Assembly (NCBI RefSeq): GCF_022213955.1
Contig: NZ_JAKNTW010000010.1
Coordinates: 186,001 to 250,000 of the forward strand
Source: Dolomitihabitans soli
GTDB lineage: Bacteria > Actinomycetota > Actinomycetes > Streptosporangiales > Streptosporangiaceae
Direction of reading: 5' to 3'
Length of the DNA: 64,000 nucleotides
Translations under genes and position numbers: made by a program
Shown: positions 27,401 through 35,800 of the stretch, piece by piece
Layout of the letters: each line of letters begins with the position of its first letter
Numbering within the stretch: position 1 is the stretch's first letter
Notes under the pieces: generated by a model
Database searches by the model: none
What the model was told of the DNA's origin: nothing
Seen by the model: only the letters and a program-made list of their open reading frames with translations

Positions 27401-27572
27401 ACTGGCCAGGGTCCGGGAACTGGCCGAACGGATCGACCCGCGAGCGGGCTGGTCGCTGCGCGAACAACTGGCCGCCATCCGCGAACGCCAGTCCGGCGCC
27501 GAACCCTCCCGCGAGCCCGTACGGCGAGCCGGCCCGCCGGCCATCAACCCGATCTCCGCCGGCGTCAGATAG
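24426..27572 (+). CDS. SARP/AfsR-like transcriptional regulator (HTH-BTAD-NB-ARC-TPR), with TTA codons
   Basis: A regulator of 1048 aa: OmpR-type winged helix (1-90, FRVLGALEVVVGGRR), BTAD (95-245, GIDSRLVQSHAARLVEQRI), a proline linker, an NB-ARC STAND ATPase (about 265-560; Walker A GRAGIGKTT, LIVLDDAA) and C-terminal TPR repeats (about 680-1010). The start is taken as GTG 24426, 6 bases after AAGGAG, rather than the ATG at 24420, which touches the ribosome site. TTA leucine codons occur at 24639-24641 and 25125-25127, suggesting bldA-dependent translation. SARPs of this type activate antibiotic clusters; it probably serves the enediyne cluster at its right edge. STAND proteins usually sense a ligand. 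Confidence 0.93.
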   Translation: MEFRVLGALEVVVGGRRLNLGGSRQQIVLAVLLLNADRPVTTARLMEAIYDDDPPATSRAQVQICVSTLRRLFGDHSDTDVIVTRPQGYALRVDSDAIDALRFQNLLAKARTSRDERDFDQAIKHYRDALALWRGPALEGIDSRLVQSHAARLVEQRITANEDCIQLELDLGRHHELVGELTRLVEEFPLREGLLGQLMTALYRSGRQAESLQVYRDARRTMIDELGIEPNERLQQLESAILTSDDSLEPPPPPPPQAQSKAEQRSSLPAVPGMLPTGIADFIGRGRQVEDIRQRLTVAAGGAARYAVPIVAIAGRAGIGKTTIAVHVAHSVAEQYPDGQLYADLHGGVSRPVSPMQVLERFLRALGVPGGTLPDLVEERAETYRMLLADRRMLIVLDDAATESQVLPLLPGNPTSAVIVTSRSRLAGLAGATQVDVGLFDLDQSTDLLAQIAGTERMRAEPESAAALAELCGHLPLALRIAGARLAARPHWSVEQLVDRLRDEARRLDELMHGEMGIRASLSLTYDGISPQARRLFRRLAILDSHVFSAWTSAALLDQPLADSQDLLDDLADAQLIDVIGNGRHVSTQYRFHDLIRVYARERLAAEESPADRTAALSRVLSALLSLARAARSRGYGTPISNVPPTRSILPDELVERLVAEPLVWFEAERHILLIGVRQAAQAGFVELCWQLAMNVEEFFESRVYLDDWRETHQIALEAARSGGDKHGQAEMLYAMGSLSLTEQRFDDARRDFEAALTLFTEVGHELQMALSIRNIAFLERMNGQLEAAMEHLDQALDIFSTIGDQIAAAHTLHNLAQIRMDCDDIDGAKMLLTEALVRSKGGGNRRVTAQVLHRMGEAHLHAREFALSAGAFEEALTVVKGIGDTIGEAFALHGLGVARLRQGKMEESTKLLREALSVAQSSRHRLAEAHVLAGLGELTVAIGEPGDATAYLIEAVSLFRQMKIPLLEADTLLMLSQALQEVGEDAAATSSLARVRELAERIDPRAGWSLREQLAAIRERQSGAEPSREPVRRAGPPAINPISAGVR

Positions 27573-27698
27573 CCCCGCCCTTTTTGACGGCGACGGCAAT
27601 GGGACAGACCACAATTCGTGCCGAAACCCTTTTGTCCTTGCACCTCCCGATGAGCGGTGATACAGAAGATTCACTGCTTTCAATCACGAGCGAGGGCC

Positions 27699-27941
27699 AT
27701 GATGAAGGCGATTCGGCGACTGGGAAAGACTCCGAAAGAGCGTGGCGACACCACGGCGGCAACGGGTTCACCGGATATCCTCGCGCTGGATGACGGCAGC
27801 TTCGCCGTCATCGGAACCGATATCACCGACCAAATCGGCGTTTATCCGCTTCTTGACGCACATTGCGCTACAGGAGAGCGAATCGTGCGCATCTCGCGCG
27901 CAACGCTGATCTCGGCGAAGAGCGACATTCCGGAGCAGTAG
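27699..27941 (+). CDS. Small hypothetical protein paired with the DUF6879 gene
   Basis: An 80-aa protein (79 aa from the second of two adjacent ATG codons) with the core ILALDDGSFAVIGTDITDQI and a C-terminal RIVRISRATLISAKSD. Short proteins of this kind precede DUF6879 genes in actinomycetes as I recall. GAGGG stands a few bases upstream of the ATG pair. Its stop is immediately followed by the ATG of the DUF6879 gene. Function unknown. Confidence 0.65.
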   Translation: MMKAIRRLGKTPKERGDTTAATGSPDILALDDGSFAVIGTDITDQIGVYPLLDAHCATGERIVRISRATLISAKSDIPEQ

Positions 27942-28523
27942 ATGCGTCCCCCGCAATGGGCAGTCAGTTCGGGCCAACGGGTCGGTCTCGACGACTTCGG
28001 AGCGCGGTTCTCGACGGCCTGGTCCCGCGTGCGGTCGCGGTTCCTCAAGCTCGAGTGCTGGCAGAGCTACCGGGAACGCGAGATCAACAGGTCACAGGCG
28101 GCGTATGAACTGGGCGACCTACGCGAGGCCCAGAGGCTGCTGACGCTCGAATCGGAGACGGAGCGGCCGCTCTACGAGGACGTCGAGGCCCGGGAGATCG
28201 ACTATGCCAGGATCCGTCTGATCAAAGAGCCGCTGACCTCTTACCTCGACTACGAGCTGATCGCCTACCGGATCCGCGCGAAGATGGGGGAGAACATCGA
28301 GATCGTGCACTGCGATTCGAACATGCGGCTCCCCGACGACGAGCACTTCGATTTCCTCCTCTTCGACCGGCACACGGCCCTGATCCACGATTATGGCGAT
28401 ATAGGTCTCCAAACAGGTGGATGGATCACACATGATGCCGACGTCATAGCCTCCTTGGAAAGGAAGGCGATCGAGTTGCGCCGGAAGGCCGTACCACTTC
28501 AGGAGTTCCTGGCGAGCGTGTGA
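27942..28523 (+). CDS. DUF6879-family protein
   Basis: A 193-aa protein: FGARFSTAWSRVRSRFLKLECWQSYRE, LGDLREAQRLL, IRLIKEPLTSYLDYELIAYRI and FDFLLFDRHTALIHDYG, a layout I associate with DUF6879, common in Streptosporangiaceae and often next to XRE regulators or ATP-binding genes. No catalytic motif is visible. It abuts the upstream small gene with no gap (TAGATG). It marks the change from the biosynthetic cluster to the accessory island. Confidence 0.75.
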   Translation: MRPPQWAVSSGQRVGLDDFGARFSTAWSRVRSRFLKLECWQSYREREINRSQAAYELGDLREAQRLLTLESETERPLYEDVEAREIDYARIRLIKEPLTSYLDYELIAYRIRAKMGENIEIVHCDSNMRLPDDEHFDFLLFDRHTALIHDYGDIGLQTGGWITHDADVIASLERKAIELRRKAVPLQEFLASV

Positions 28524-28566
28524 AGCGAGTGTGGACGACAGGCTCCTCCGCGGATACGTTTCGATC

Positions 28567-28728
28567 ATGGGATATCGACTGAGGGCAGCCATCATCTTTC
28601 TTGCTCCCTTACTCGGCATCGCATTGGTGACGGCAGTGCTCGCCGTACCCGTGATCCTGTTGTACGACGCCGACGAGAAGACACTCGACCGCTGGTCGAA
28701 GAGTTGCGCGGAGCACTCCGCCACTTGA
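28567..28728 (+). CDS. Possible small single-pass membrane protein
   Basis: A 53-aa frame (65 aa from GTG 28531) with one strong hydrophobic helix, AAIIFLAPLLGIALVTAVLA, then an acidic tail DADEKTLDRW and two Ser/His/Thr residues at the end. The ribosome site is weak. The hydrophobic pattern favours a real gene, but there is no family recognition. Confidence 0.35.
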   Translation: MGYRLRAAIIFLAPLLGIALVTAVLAVPVILLYDADEKTLDRWSKSCAEHSAT

Positions 28729-29126
28729 TGGACAGTCGTGACATGTACAGGTTCTGGCAGAAGGTCCGCGCCGTTCGAGTAGAGGTCACTCATGGGGACG
28801 CGGGCGAAGACTTCTTCACCACCGAGGTCGACAGGTCCTTCACCGCTGCCGGCCCTCCCAGACGCAGAAACCTGAGCGACCTGCTCCGGGATACACCACG
28901 GCCATGGCGCCGACCATGACTCGCCCTAACCCGACCGTGACCAACCCAAATACCCCGATATATGCCTTCACGGGGTACTTTGCATGCCAATGATCCCCGC
29001 TACCAGGAGGGACGCCATTCCCGTCCCGGCCATTCGCAGGTCATCACAAAGGCCTTACCGTGAATGCCAAAGACCGGTATCGTGAAATCCAGATCTTGAA
29101 GCGGCCGAGTCGGGGCGGCCACCTGG
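28729..29126. other. Gene-poor stretch before the DUF4365 gene
   Basis: Nearly 400 bp with only short, unsupported frames. It includes an A/T-rich patch around 28940-28990. No terminator, repeat or promoter stood out. A frame from 28704 to 28919 was seen and not accepted. Confidence 0.4.
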
Positions 29127-29663
29127 ATGCGGAGGCCTGCCCTGAACTGCGAGTGGTGCCTGGACAAGAACAATCACCAGGGCTGGTATGGCGAGTGCTT
29201 CGTTCAGGTTCTGGCCGCAGCCGCCGGCCTGCAGGCGACCCCGCTGATGCCCGACTGCACCGGCGTCGACTTCTATCTCTGCCTGCCTCGCGAGGTTGAC
29301 GGCGACTTCCCTCGCATGGAGGTCCAGGTCAAGACCTGGTCAACTCCCAAGATTAAGGACGGCTACTGGCAGTACGGTGGCCTTTCGGAGAAACGCTTCA
29401 ACGCGCTTGCCGGGGAGCGCCGGATGCCGCGTTACCTCTTCGTCGTCATCGTTCCGCCGAATGTAGAGCAATTCGCCCAAGCGGATAAGGACGCACTTCA
29501 GCTCAGTCACGCCGCATACTGGGTTTCGCTGGCCGACCGACAGCGGATCGACGGCCCCGACTGCAAGAAGCGCGTCCAGGTGCGCGTGCCGGAATCCGGT
29601 CTGCTCACCGTGAAATCGCTACTGGATCTCTTCGATCCACTCCGGGCGGTGGAGGCGCCATGA
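29127..29663 (+). CDS. DUF4365-domain protein, predicted PD-(D/E)XK nuclease
   Basis: A 178-aa protein with the restriction-nuclease-like pattern of DUF4365: an N-terminal helix with acid (GWYGECFVQVLAAAAG), CTGVDFYLCL (metal Asp) and MEVQVKTW (E-x-Q-x-K), then YLFVVIVPP and a C-terminal helix. Nucleases of this family occur in defence islands. An extra CEWC motif near the N-terminus might bind metal. The start at ATG 29127 lacks a strong Shine-Dalgarno and could lie slightly elsewhere. It overlaps the next gene by 4 bp. Confidence 0.75.
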   Translation: MRRPALNCEWCLDKNNHQGWYGECFVQVLAAAAGLQATPLMPDCTGVDFYLCLPREVDGDFPRMEVQVKTWSTPKIKDGYWQYGGLSEKRFNALAGERRMPRYLFVVIVPPNVEQFAQADKDALQLSHAAYWVSLADRQRIDGPDCKKRVQVRVPESGLLTVKSLLDLFDPLRAVEAP

Positions 29664-30766
29664 ACGAGCCGCGCGCCGGTGTCGACCCTGATGACCTCGT
29701 CGGTTATCTCGCCAGCAGAGGCTGGCATCACGAAGGGACCTGGCGCGGGGCGATGGTGTGGGAGCGTGACACCGGCCGGGTGCTCGTTCCCGCTCGGCGC
29801 GAGTACGCGGACGACGACGAGTTGCTCCGAGCAGTGGTTCGCAACCTGGCCCGGATCGAAGGCCGGTCCGAACGCTACGTCCTGCTCGACATCACCGAGC
29901 CGGAGACGGATGTGCCCTCCTTCCGGCTCCAGCCTGAGACCTCCTCCGGCACGATCCCCCTGCCGGCCGCGTTGAAGGCGGTGCAGGGAATCCATGATGT
30001 GCTGAAGGTCGCGGCCCAGACGGTCGAGAGCGGCCCTCGCCTGCTCTTCGTCGGCAAGCGCTCCCGCTACGTCGACAGCTTCCTCTCGCGTGTACGGCTC
30101 GGCACGACGCGACCGGGGAGCTACGTCTTCGACGCGCGCGTTCCCGTCCATCCACCGCCGTCGGAGTCGAAAGCCGTCTCCTGGAATGACGAGCTGGCGG
30201 GCCGGGAGGTCTTGGGCACCCTGCACAAGGCACTCACCGCGGCCCACACCGCCTCCCGCAACGTGATCGAGAATCAAGGCAACTTCGGGGTCTTCGACGA
30301 CTACGTCGAAGAGGGTGTCTCGGCGAACCTGTGCACGGCCCTCGGCAATCTCGGCGGTGTCGACAGGAACCGCCCGTTCGACGTCAGCTTCGCCTGGGCC
30401 CGAGCGGAGCCCACCACTCTCGGCACCGCTTCACTCGCCTTCACCGGCCCCATGGTCAGCGCACTCGCGACCGCCAGCAGCGACCTGGAGAAGCTCGCCA
30501 AGTCCGGACGCGCCACCATCGTCGGCGAGGTCGACCTGTTACGCCCCGGGCAGGGCGAGGAACCTCGGGTCAAAATCAAAGGGGAGCTTCAAACCGGCTC
30601 GAACATCTTCCGCCGCTCCGTCTGGGTGGTCCTGAGTCTCGCCGACTACCAGCGCGCGTTCCACGCGGAGACCCAGAAGCGCAGGCTGCGGATCACCGGA
30701 CAGCTCATCCCCCACCAGAAGCGTCTGGAGATGCGTCCCGACCCCACCGGCTTCGAGGTCCTGTGA
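29660..30766 (+). CDS. Unknown protein translationally coupled to the DUF4365 nuclease
   Basis: A 368-aa protein I do not recognise. It has an N-terminal part resembling a small toxin-like fold (ASRGWHHEGTWRGAMVWER, then RVLVPARREYADDDELLRAVVRNLARI) and a C-terminal part of strands and helices (RATIVGEVDLLRPGQG, VKIKGELQTG, RRLRITGQLIPHQKRLEM), suggestive of an OB-like or sensor domain. No membrane segment. The ATGA overlap with the nuclease gene implies the two act together, perhaps with this protein controlling or targeting the nuclease. Confidence 0.75.
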   Translation: MNEPRAGVDPDDLVGYLASRGWHHEGTWRGAMVWERDTGRVLVPARREYADDDELLRAVVRNLARIEGRSERYVLLDITEPETDVPSFRLQPETSSGTIPLPAALKAVQGIHDVLKVAAQTVESGPRLLFVGKRSRYVDSFLSRVRLGTTRPGSYVFDARVPVHPPPSESKAVSWNDELAGREVLGTLHKALTAAHTASRNVIENQGNFGVFDDYVEEGVSANLCTALGNLGGVDRNRPFDVSFAWARAEPTTLGTASLAFTGPMVSALATASSDLEKLAKSGRATIVGEVDLLRPGQGEEPRVKIKGELQTGSNIFRRSVWVVLSLADYQRAFHAETQKRRLRITGQLIPHQKRLEMRPDPTGFEVL

Positions 30767-31080
30767 CCCGGTCTCGTAGCCGACGCATCCAGCCGAGCCG
30801 ACCCGGTACGGCCTGCTCCCGGACGGTAATGAGTGGCGGCACCGGAACACCCGTGGGCGACGTGGCCACCCGGCGGGCAGGACGGGTTGCACAACGCGTC
30901 GACCCAGACATCGGCGACCGATCCGGTGATCTCCTCGATGACCTCGGCCGGGGCGGCGGCGTCCATCACGTCGGCCCAGATCATCGATACGGCGGTGCCC
31001 AGCGTGACGATGGGCATCCCGCAGCGCAAGCAGGTTCGCGCGGCGTCCGGCGGAGCCTGGCCGAACAGCGGGCCGCTCAC
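30646..31080 (-). CDS. Possible small Cys-rich protein coupled to the ATP-binding protein gene
   Basis: A 144-aa frame starting GTG at 31080, overlapping the stop of the ATP-binding gene (GTGA). The N-terminal half has strong GC3 coding bias and the pattern CLRCGMPIVTLG, MIWADVMDAAAPAEVIEEI, CNPSCPPGG, with paired cysteines that could bind zinc. The C-terminal third overlaps the end of the convergent upstream gene by about 120 bp and looks less coding, so a frameshift or a wrong end is possible. Not recognised. Confidence 0.35.
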   Translation of the reverse strand: MSGPLFGQAPPDAARTCLRCGMPIVTLGTAVSMIWADVMDAAAPAEVIEEITGSVADVWVDALCNPSCPPGGHVAHGCSGAATHYRPGAGRTGSARLDASATRPGHRTSKPVGSGRISRRFWWGMSCPVIRSLRFWVSAWNARW

Positions 31081-31472
31081 CGGGATCGCCGTCCGCCGCC
31101 CGCGCAGACGAACCAGACGGTCTTGCCGCCGGCCGCCGGTTCGACACCCCATCGGTCGGCGTAGGCGTCGACGATCGCCAGCCCTCGGCCGTGCTCCCCG
31201 TCCGGATCGGCCGGGAGCAGAATCGGCCACATCGGGCTGTCGTCGGCCACCTCCCCGCGAACGATCCCGCCGCACCGGTACAACGTGAGCACGATCGGCG
31301 CTCGCGCGTGGACGACCGCGTTGGTGACCAGCTCGGAAACGACCATGATCACCTCATCGGCCAGGGCCGACATACTCCACGCGTCGAGCACCTCACCGAC
31401 GATCTGCCGCGCCTTACCGACCGCCTGCGGATGACTGGGCAAATCCCAGCACACCTCTCGGGATGTGTTCAT
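31077..31472 (-). CDS. ATP-binding protein (anti-sigma/HATPase RsbW-like)
   Basis: A 131-aa GHKL ATPase: MVVSELVTNAVVHA (N box), GEVADDSP, and GHGRGLAIVDAYADRWG (G2 box). These RsbW-like proteins act as small serine kinases or anti-sigma factors in actinomycetes. The ATG at 31472 has GGAGGAAGT directly upstream. It is divergent from the XRE/DUF397 pair, an arrangement repeated many times in actinomycete genomes. Confidence 0.88.
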   Translation of the reverse strand: MNTSREVCWDLPSHPQAVGKARQIVGEVLDAWSMSALADEVIMVVSELVTNAVVHARAPIVLTLYRCGGIVRGEVADDSPMWPILLPADPDGEHGRGLAIVDAYADRWGVEPAAGGKTVWFVCAGGGRRSR

Positions 31473-31740
31473 ACTTCCTCCAGCAAGGCTGGCGCTCACA
31501 TGGCGGAACGCATGGCCAATGCGCGAGTAGCGGTCTCCAGCGGCCACGTCTTCACCACAACGTTTCCGGCAGCGTGAAACCTCGGATGATGCGGGTCCTT
31601 CAGACCGCTCCATCACAGGCGGTGTGAAGTCATAAACTCTTTGTTATCTTCAACCCGTAGCATCGAACTTGCAACATACACATTGAAACGTGCGTCATTT
31701 GTCCGCCATGTTCTTACGAGACGCGGAAGAGATGTCTCTA

Positions 31741-32595
31741 ATGCCCCAGAGTGACCACAGCCCCACCATTCGCCTACGCAGGCTTGGCCACGAACTGCGC
31801 CGCCTGCGCGAGGCTGCGGGCATGACAATCCATGAGACCGCCACTCAGCTGGAATGGTCCACCGCGAAGATCTCCCGCCTGGAGAACGGCCTCACCAAAC
31901 GCCCCGACGTCCATCACGTCCGCGCTCTGTGCGCCACGTACAGCGTGCAGGAAGGCGCCCTGATCGATGGATTGGTCTCCTTGGCCAGAGAGGCCCGGCA
32001 ACGCGGTTGGTGGACCAAGTACGAGGATGTCTTCACCGGCACGTACGTCGGACTCGAAGCTGAGGCCTCCGCTATCAGCACCTACGAACTCGGGCTCATC
32101 CCTGGCTTGCTGCAAACCGCCGACTACGCCACGGAGATCATTCAAGCGACCGCCACGCGTAGACAGGCACATGAGATAGAGCGTCGTGTAGCAGCCCGGA
32201 TGGAGCGTCAGAAGATCCTCGACCGCGATGATCCACCGCAACTCTGGGCGGTCATCGACGAGGCCGCACTGCTACGCCAGATGAAAGCCCCTGGCGTCCA
32301 CGAGCAGCAGCTTCGCAGGCTCATCGACACCAGTCCAACGGATCACATCAAGATCCAGATTCTGCCTCTGACAGCAGGCCCGCACGCGGGCATGGCGGGC
32401 CCGTTCCTGATCTTGGACTTTCCGGACGTCACCGACCGGAGCGTGGTCTACCTGGAGACCGCGACCGACAGCCTGTATTTGGAGGAGACCGATCAACTCG
32501 CCCGCTATAGGCTGTTGTTCAAGCACGTGTGTGCTTCGGCGCTCAGCGTCGACGCGTCGATCGCGTATCTGTCCAATCTGATCGACCGGTTGTGA
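31741..32595 (+). CDS. XRE-family regulator with DUF5753 domain
   Basis: A 284-aa protein with an N-terminal XRE helix-turn-helix (LGHELRRLREAAGMTIHETA, STAKISRLENG) and a C-terminal DUF5753 domain (ELGLIPGLLQTADYATEI, HIKIQILPLTAGPHAGM, VVYLETATDSLYLE). These proteins pair with DUF397 peptides and HATPases to control development and antibiotic production in streptomycetes (BldB/WhiJ-like systems). ATG 31741 is preferred; two earlier in-frame ATG codons are possible. GGAAGAG lies upstream. Confidence 0.9.
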   Translation: MPQSDHSPTIRLRRLGHELRRLREAAGMTIHETATQLEWSTAKISRLENGLTKRPDVHHVRALCATYSVQEGALIDGLVSLAREARQRGWWTKYEDVFTGTYVGLEAEASAISTYELGLIPGLLQTADYATEIIQATATRRQAHEIERRVAARMERQKILDRDDPPQLWAVIDEAALLRQMKAPGVHEQQLRRLIDTSPTDHIKIQILPLTAGPHAGMAGPFLILDFPDVTDRSVVYLETATDSLYLEETDQLARYRLLFKHVCASALSVDASIAYLSNLIDRL

Positions 32596-32602
32596 GGCAC
32601 CG

Positions 32603-32800
32603 ATGGACCTGTCCCGCGCCGAATGGCGAAAGAGCACCCACAGCACACCTGATGGCAACAACTGCGTGGAGGTAGCTCAAAACATAGCCGACATTGTCGC
32701 GGTGCGTGACTCGAAGAACCCCGACGGCGCTGCCTTGATGTTCACTCCCGGCGAGTGGTCGGCCTTCATCGACGGCGTCAAGGCCGGCGAGTTCGGCTGA
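32603..32800 (+). CDS. DUF397 protein
   Basis: A 65-aa DUF397 protein: AEWRKSTHSTPDGNNCVEVA, AVRDSKNPDGAALMFTPGEW, FIDGVKAGEF. It starts 7 bp after the XRE regulator and is its usual small partner, thought to counteract or bind it. The gene ends 24 bp from the convergent methyltransferase gene. Confidence 0.92.
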   Translation: MDLSRAEWRKSTHSTPDGNNCVEVAQNIADIVAVRDSKNPDGAALMFTPGEWSAFIDGVKAGEFG

Positions 32801-32824
32801 CGTGTATCGACAACGCAGCAATTG

Positions 32825-35800
32825 TCATGCCGTGCGTTCGGGATGGCGGGGACCATAGCCGGGCGGTGGGTCCAGGGGGGTTTGGTACGGCTTGCGCCCG
32901 TCGATAGCGTCCTGCATGGCGTCGTAAAGCCCCAAAATCAACCGCTTTGTGCGGTATTCGCCATACGTGGCTTCATCCTTGCGTTTAATAATAGGAAAAG
33001 TATCCATAACGTAGGCTACGTCATCCCGGGCGATCCCGTACAGGTGAAAGAACGCCGAGTCGAGTTCCGCCCGGATCAATGCTCGTCGCTCAACCTCCCA
33101 GATGAACGGCGCCCCTTCGTCTTTCAGATCCCGCGCAAACGGTTCCATGTCGTACGTGGTATAGGAAAGCTCTACCACTCGTTCTCGAACCCAGTCAGCG
33201 ACCGTACTTTCGGACTCCCAAAGTACATTGCGGCTAACAATTAATGGGGCGAGCACCGGGAGTTGCTGATAGATGAAGAAGTTTAGATGAGTTCCGCCTA
33301 CTTTAGATCGGGCCGCGAAGTCCAAGATGAGCGATGATAGACATGCCTGAATGGCAGCAAGCTGTCTCACGGGTTGGCCAGAAATCAACATCAATGGGAG
33401 CTGATTACCGACACCTGCCTTTGGGAATACCGAAAGAATCGTCGTGCGTTCATCCGTTGCCCGTGCAATGTCGCGCCATCCCATGAGCCAATCGTGGTCC
33501 CAGCCCTTGTTGCTGAGCGTCTCCTCAACGACCGACTTTTCTACCCAGTAGCGTGGCAGCGCGACGGCATCGGGAATTTGCTTCTGGGCGAGGGTGAGAG
33601 CATTAATGGAGCCGTTGGGTTCGTAGGTTGCCCAGCGGTGGTCGTAGTGGTGGAGCATCTTGGCCTCGTACAGCGGGAGCAGGTGTTCGTCACCCTTGAC
33701 GAGGACGTTATCATCGAGCTTCCAGCCGTCCGCGAGCATGCCCTCCAGGGTTTCGTCGTCAGCCTCGCTGGGGCGGAATCTTCCTGAGTCGTTCGACATA
33801 TGAAACATCGTCACGAATTTTATGCCCCACGGGTTTCCATTCTTGTTGCCCTCCTTGAGGAGGATTGGAATACGGCGGTAGATGCCAAGAGTTATCTCAG
33901 CATCGCGGCGCGTGCGGAAAACCGGGCATGTACCGGTGTTTGGGTTCAGCAGCGTGATCTCGTCAGGGGTCAGTTTGAACCGCTTGCCCTCATCGCCCAG
34001 TTGGGCTGCATCGTGGAGGAAAAATGCGAAATCGGCCTGGCCGACTTGACTCTTTTGTCCCGCAAGTGTAAGCAAACTAAACTTATAGCTGCGGTGCACT
34101 TGGGCGAAAATCCCCTTCGCGTTTTCGAAATCATAGAGCGAAACCAATGATCGCTTAACCAGTAGGTCTTTGAAATAATACTGAGTGGTGGCGTCGGTGG
34201 CGACACCCGTGGGAACAATGACGCCCATCCGCCCCAGAGGATGCAGCACATCCCGATTGTTCTCAGCGAAAATCGCATAGGTGTTAACGTCCCCCCGCGC
34301 AGTCAACGGATACCGGGCTGACGCGCGCAGAAAGTGGCTCTCACCTTCCGCTCGGCGCTTAGCATTGACAAACTCCTGATGCAGCACACGGCCGTCTTCC
34401 GATTTCGCCAATGCCTTGATAAGCCTGTCTCGGGCAGCCTTGTTGCCAGCGGTCGCGATCGCCTCATTATGGACGGCGAAAAACTCCTTCTCTGACAGCT
34501 TCACCTTCTCCCAGGGTGGGTTGCCAAGAACGCAAGAAAATCCACCGGTCCAGCCAGCGGAAGGAGTGAAGTCGGGGCTGGAGCCGTTGGTGCGGAAGAT
34601 ATCGGGAAATTCTAGATGCCAGTGAAAGAACCGGTACCACTCGGCGAGCTTGTCCAGTTCCTTCTTTTGTGCTTCGGTCAGATTGCCGCCGTTCTGCAGG
34701 CGTCGGACGGTGGCGGTGGTAATCGCAGTCGGGGCGTCGGCGTGCTTGCGCCAAACGAAGGCGGCGCACCAGGCATCAGCCGCACGGCGTTTCCGGTTGA
34801 GAGCGTCGGAGGTGTCGAAGGCGCGGAAGCGGCGTTCCTGCTCCCGTACGTCGGCGACGCGAGTGACCGGGATCGCGGCCACGGCGAGAACCTGCTCGGC
34901 CAGGTCCTTGTTCCCAGTTCGCTTGCCGCTGTCGTCGAAAAGAGTCTCCTGGCCAGCCAACTCCTTGGCGTTCTGCTTCTTGAGGGAGTTGGCGACCTTC
35001 TTGTCGTCGCCCTCGATGGCCTTGAACGCGGCGTCGGGGACGCCCTTGGCGAGGAGCGCCGGAGTGGTGCCGAGGAGGGCGTTGCCGACCTTGATGTGGG
35101 CGTCGAGGAAGGCGAGCGGCTTGCCGGGCTCCAGGGACTCGATCCACAGGGAGACTCTGGCGAGTTCGGCGGCGAGCGGATTGATGTCGACGCCGTAGAT
35201 ACACCTGTTGACGATCAGGCGCATCGACTCGCGTATCGCCGACGGCACCGGTTCGGGTTCCCCCGTGACCATGGCCGCGTGTCGCTTGGCGATGCGGCGG
35301 GCGGCGGCGACCAGGAAGTGGCCGGAGCCGCAGGCCGGATCGCAAACGGTGATCTTCAACAGGTCGTCGGCGACGCCGGATGCCGCGTGCTCGTCGATCA
35401 CCGGGTCGAGAGCGGTGTCGAGCAGCGACTCGATCAGCAAGCTCGGCGTGTAGTACGAGCCGGTGGTCTTGCGCTCGTTGCCGGAGATCTTCTCCTTCAG
35501 CTCGAACCTCGTCCCCATGCCGTTGGTCGCCGCATAGGGAACCAGCTCCAGCAGCGACTCGTAGACGCTGCCCAGCTCTTCGGCCCCGAGATGCTGAAAG
35601 TCGACGTCGCGGGGGCGGCCGTCCTTGGCGCGGACGGTGGACATCCTCCTGATCGCGGTCAGCAGCGCCTCGTTGGGCAGGTCGCACCAGAGGAGCTGGT
35701 CCGGCTGCGGCTCGCCGGTGAGACCACGGCCCTCGCCTGCCGTACGGAAGAACAGGCCGCCGAGGCCGGGGAGGCCGAGCGCGGGGAGACCGTCGTCGGC

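Noticed and set aside
28704-28919. Short plus-strand frame of 71 codons
   Set aside because: No ribosome site, no family pattern, Arg/Pro-rich end typical of a chance frame.
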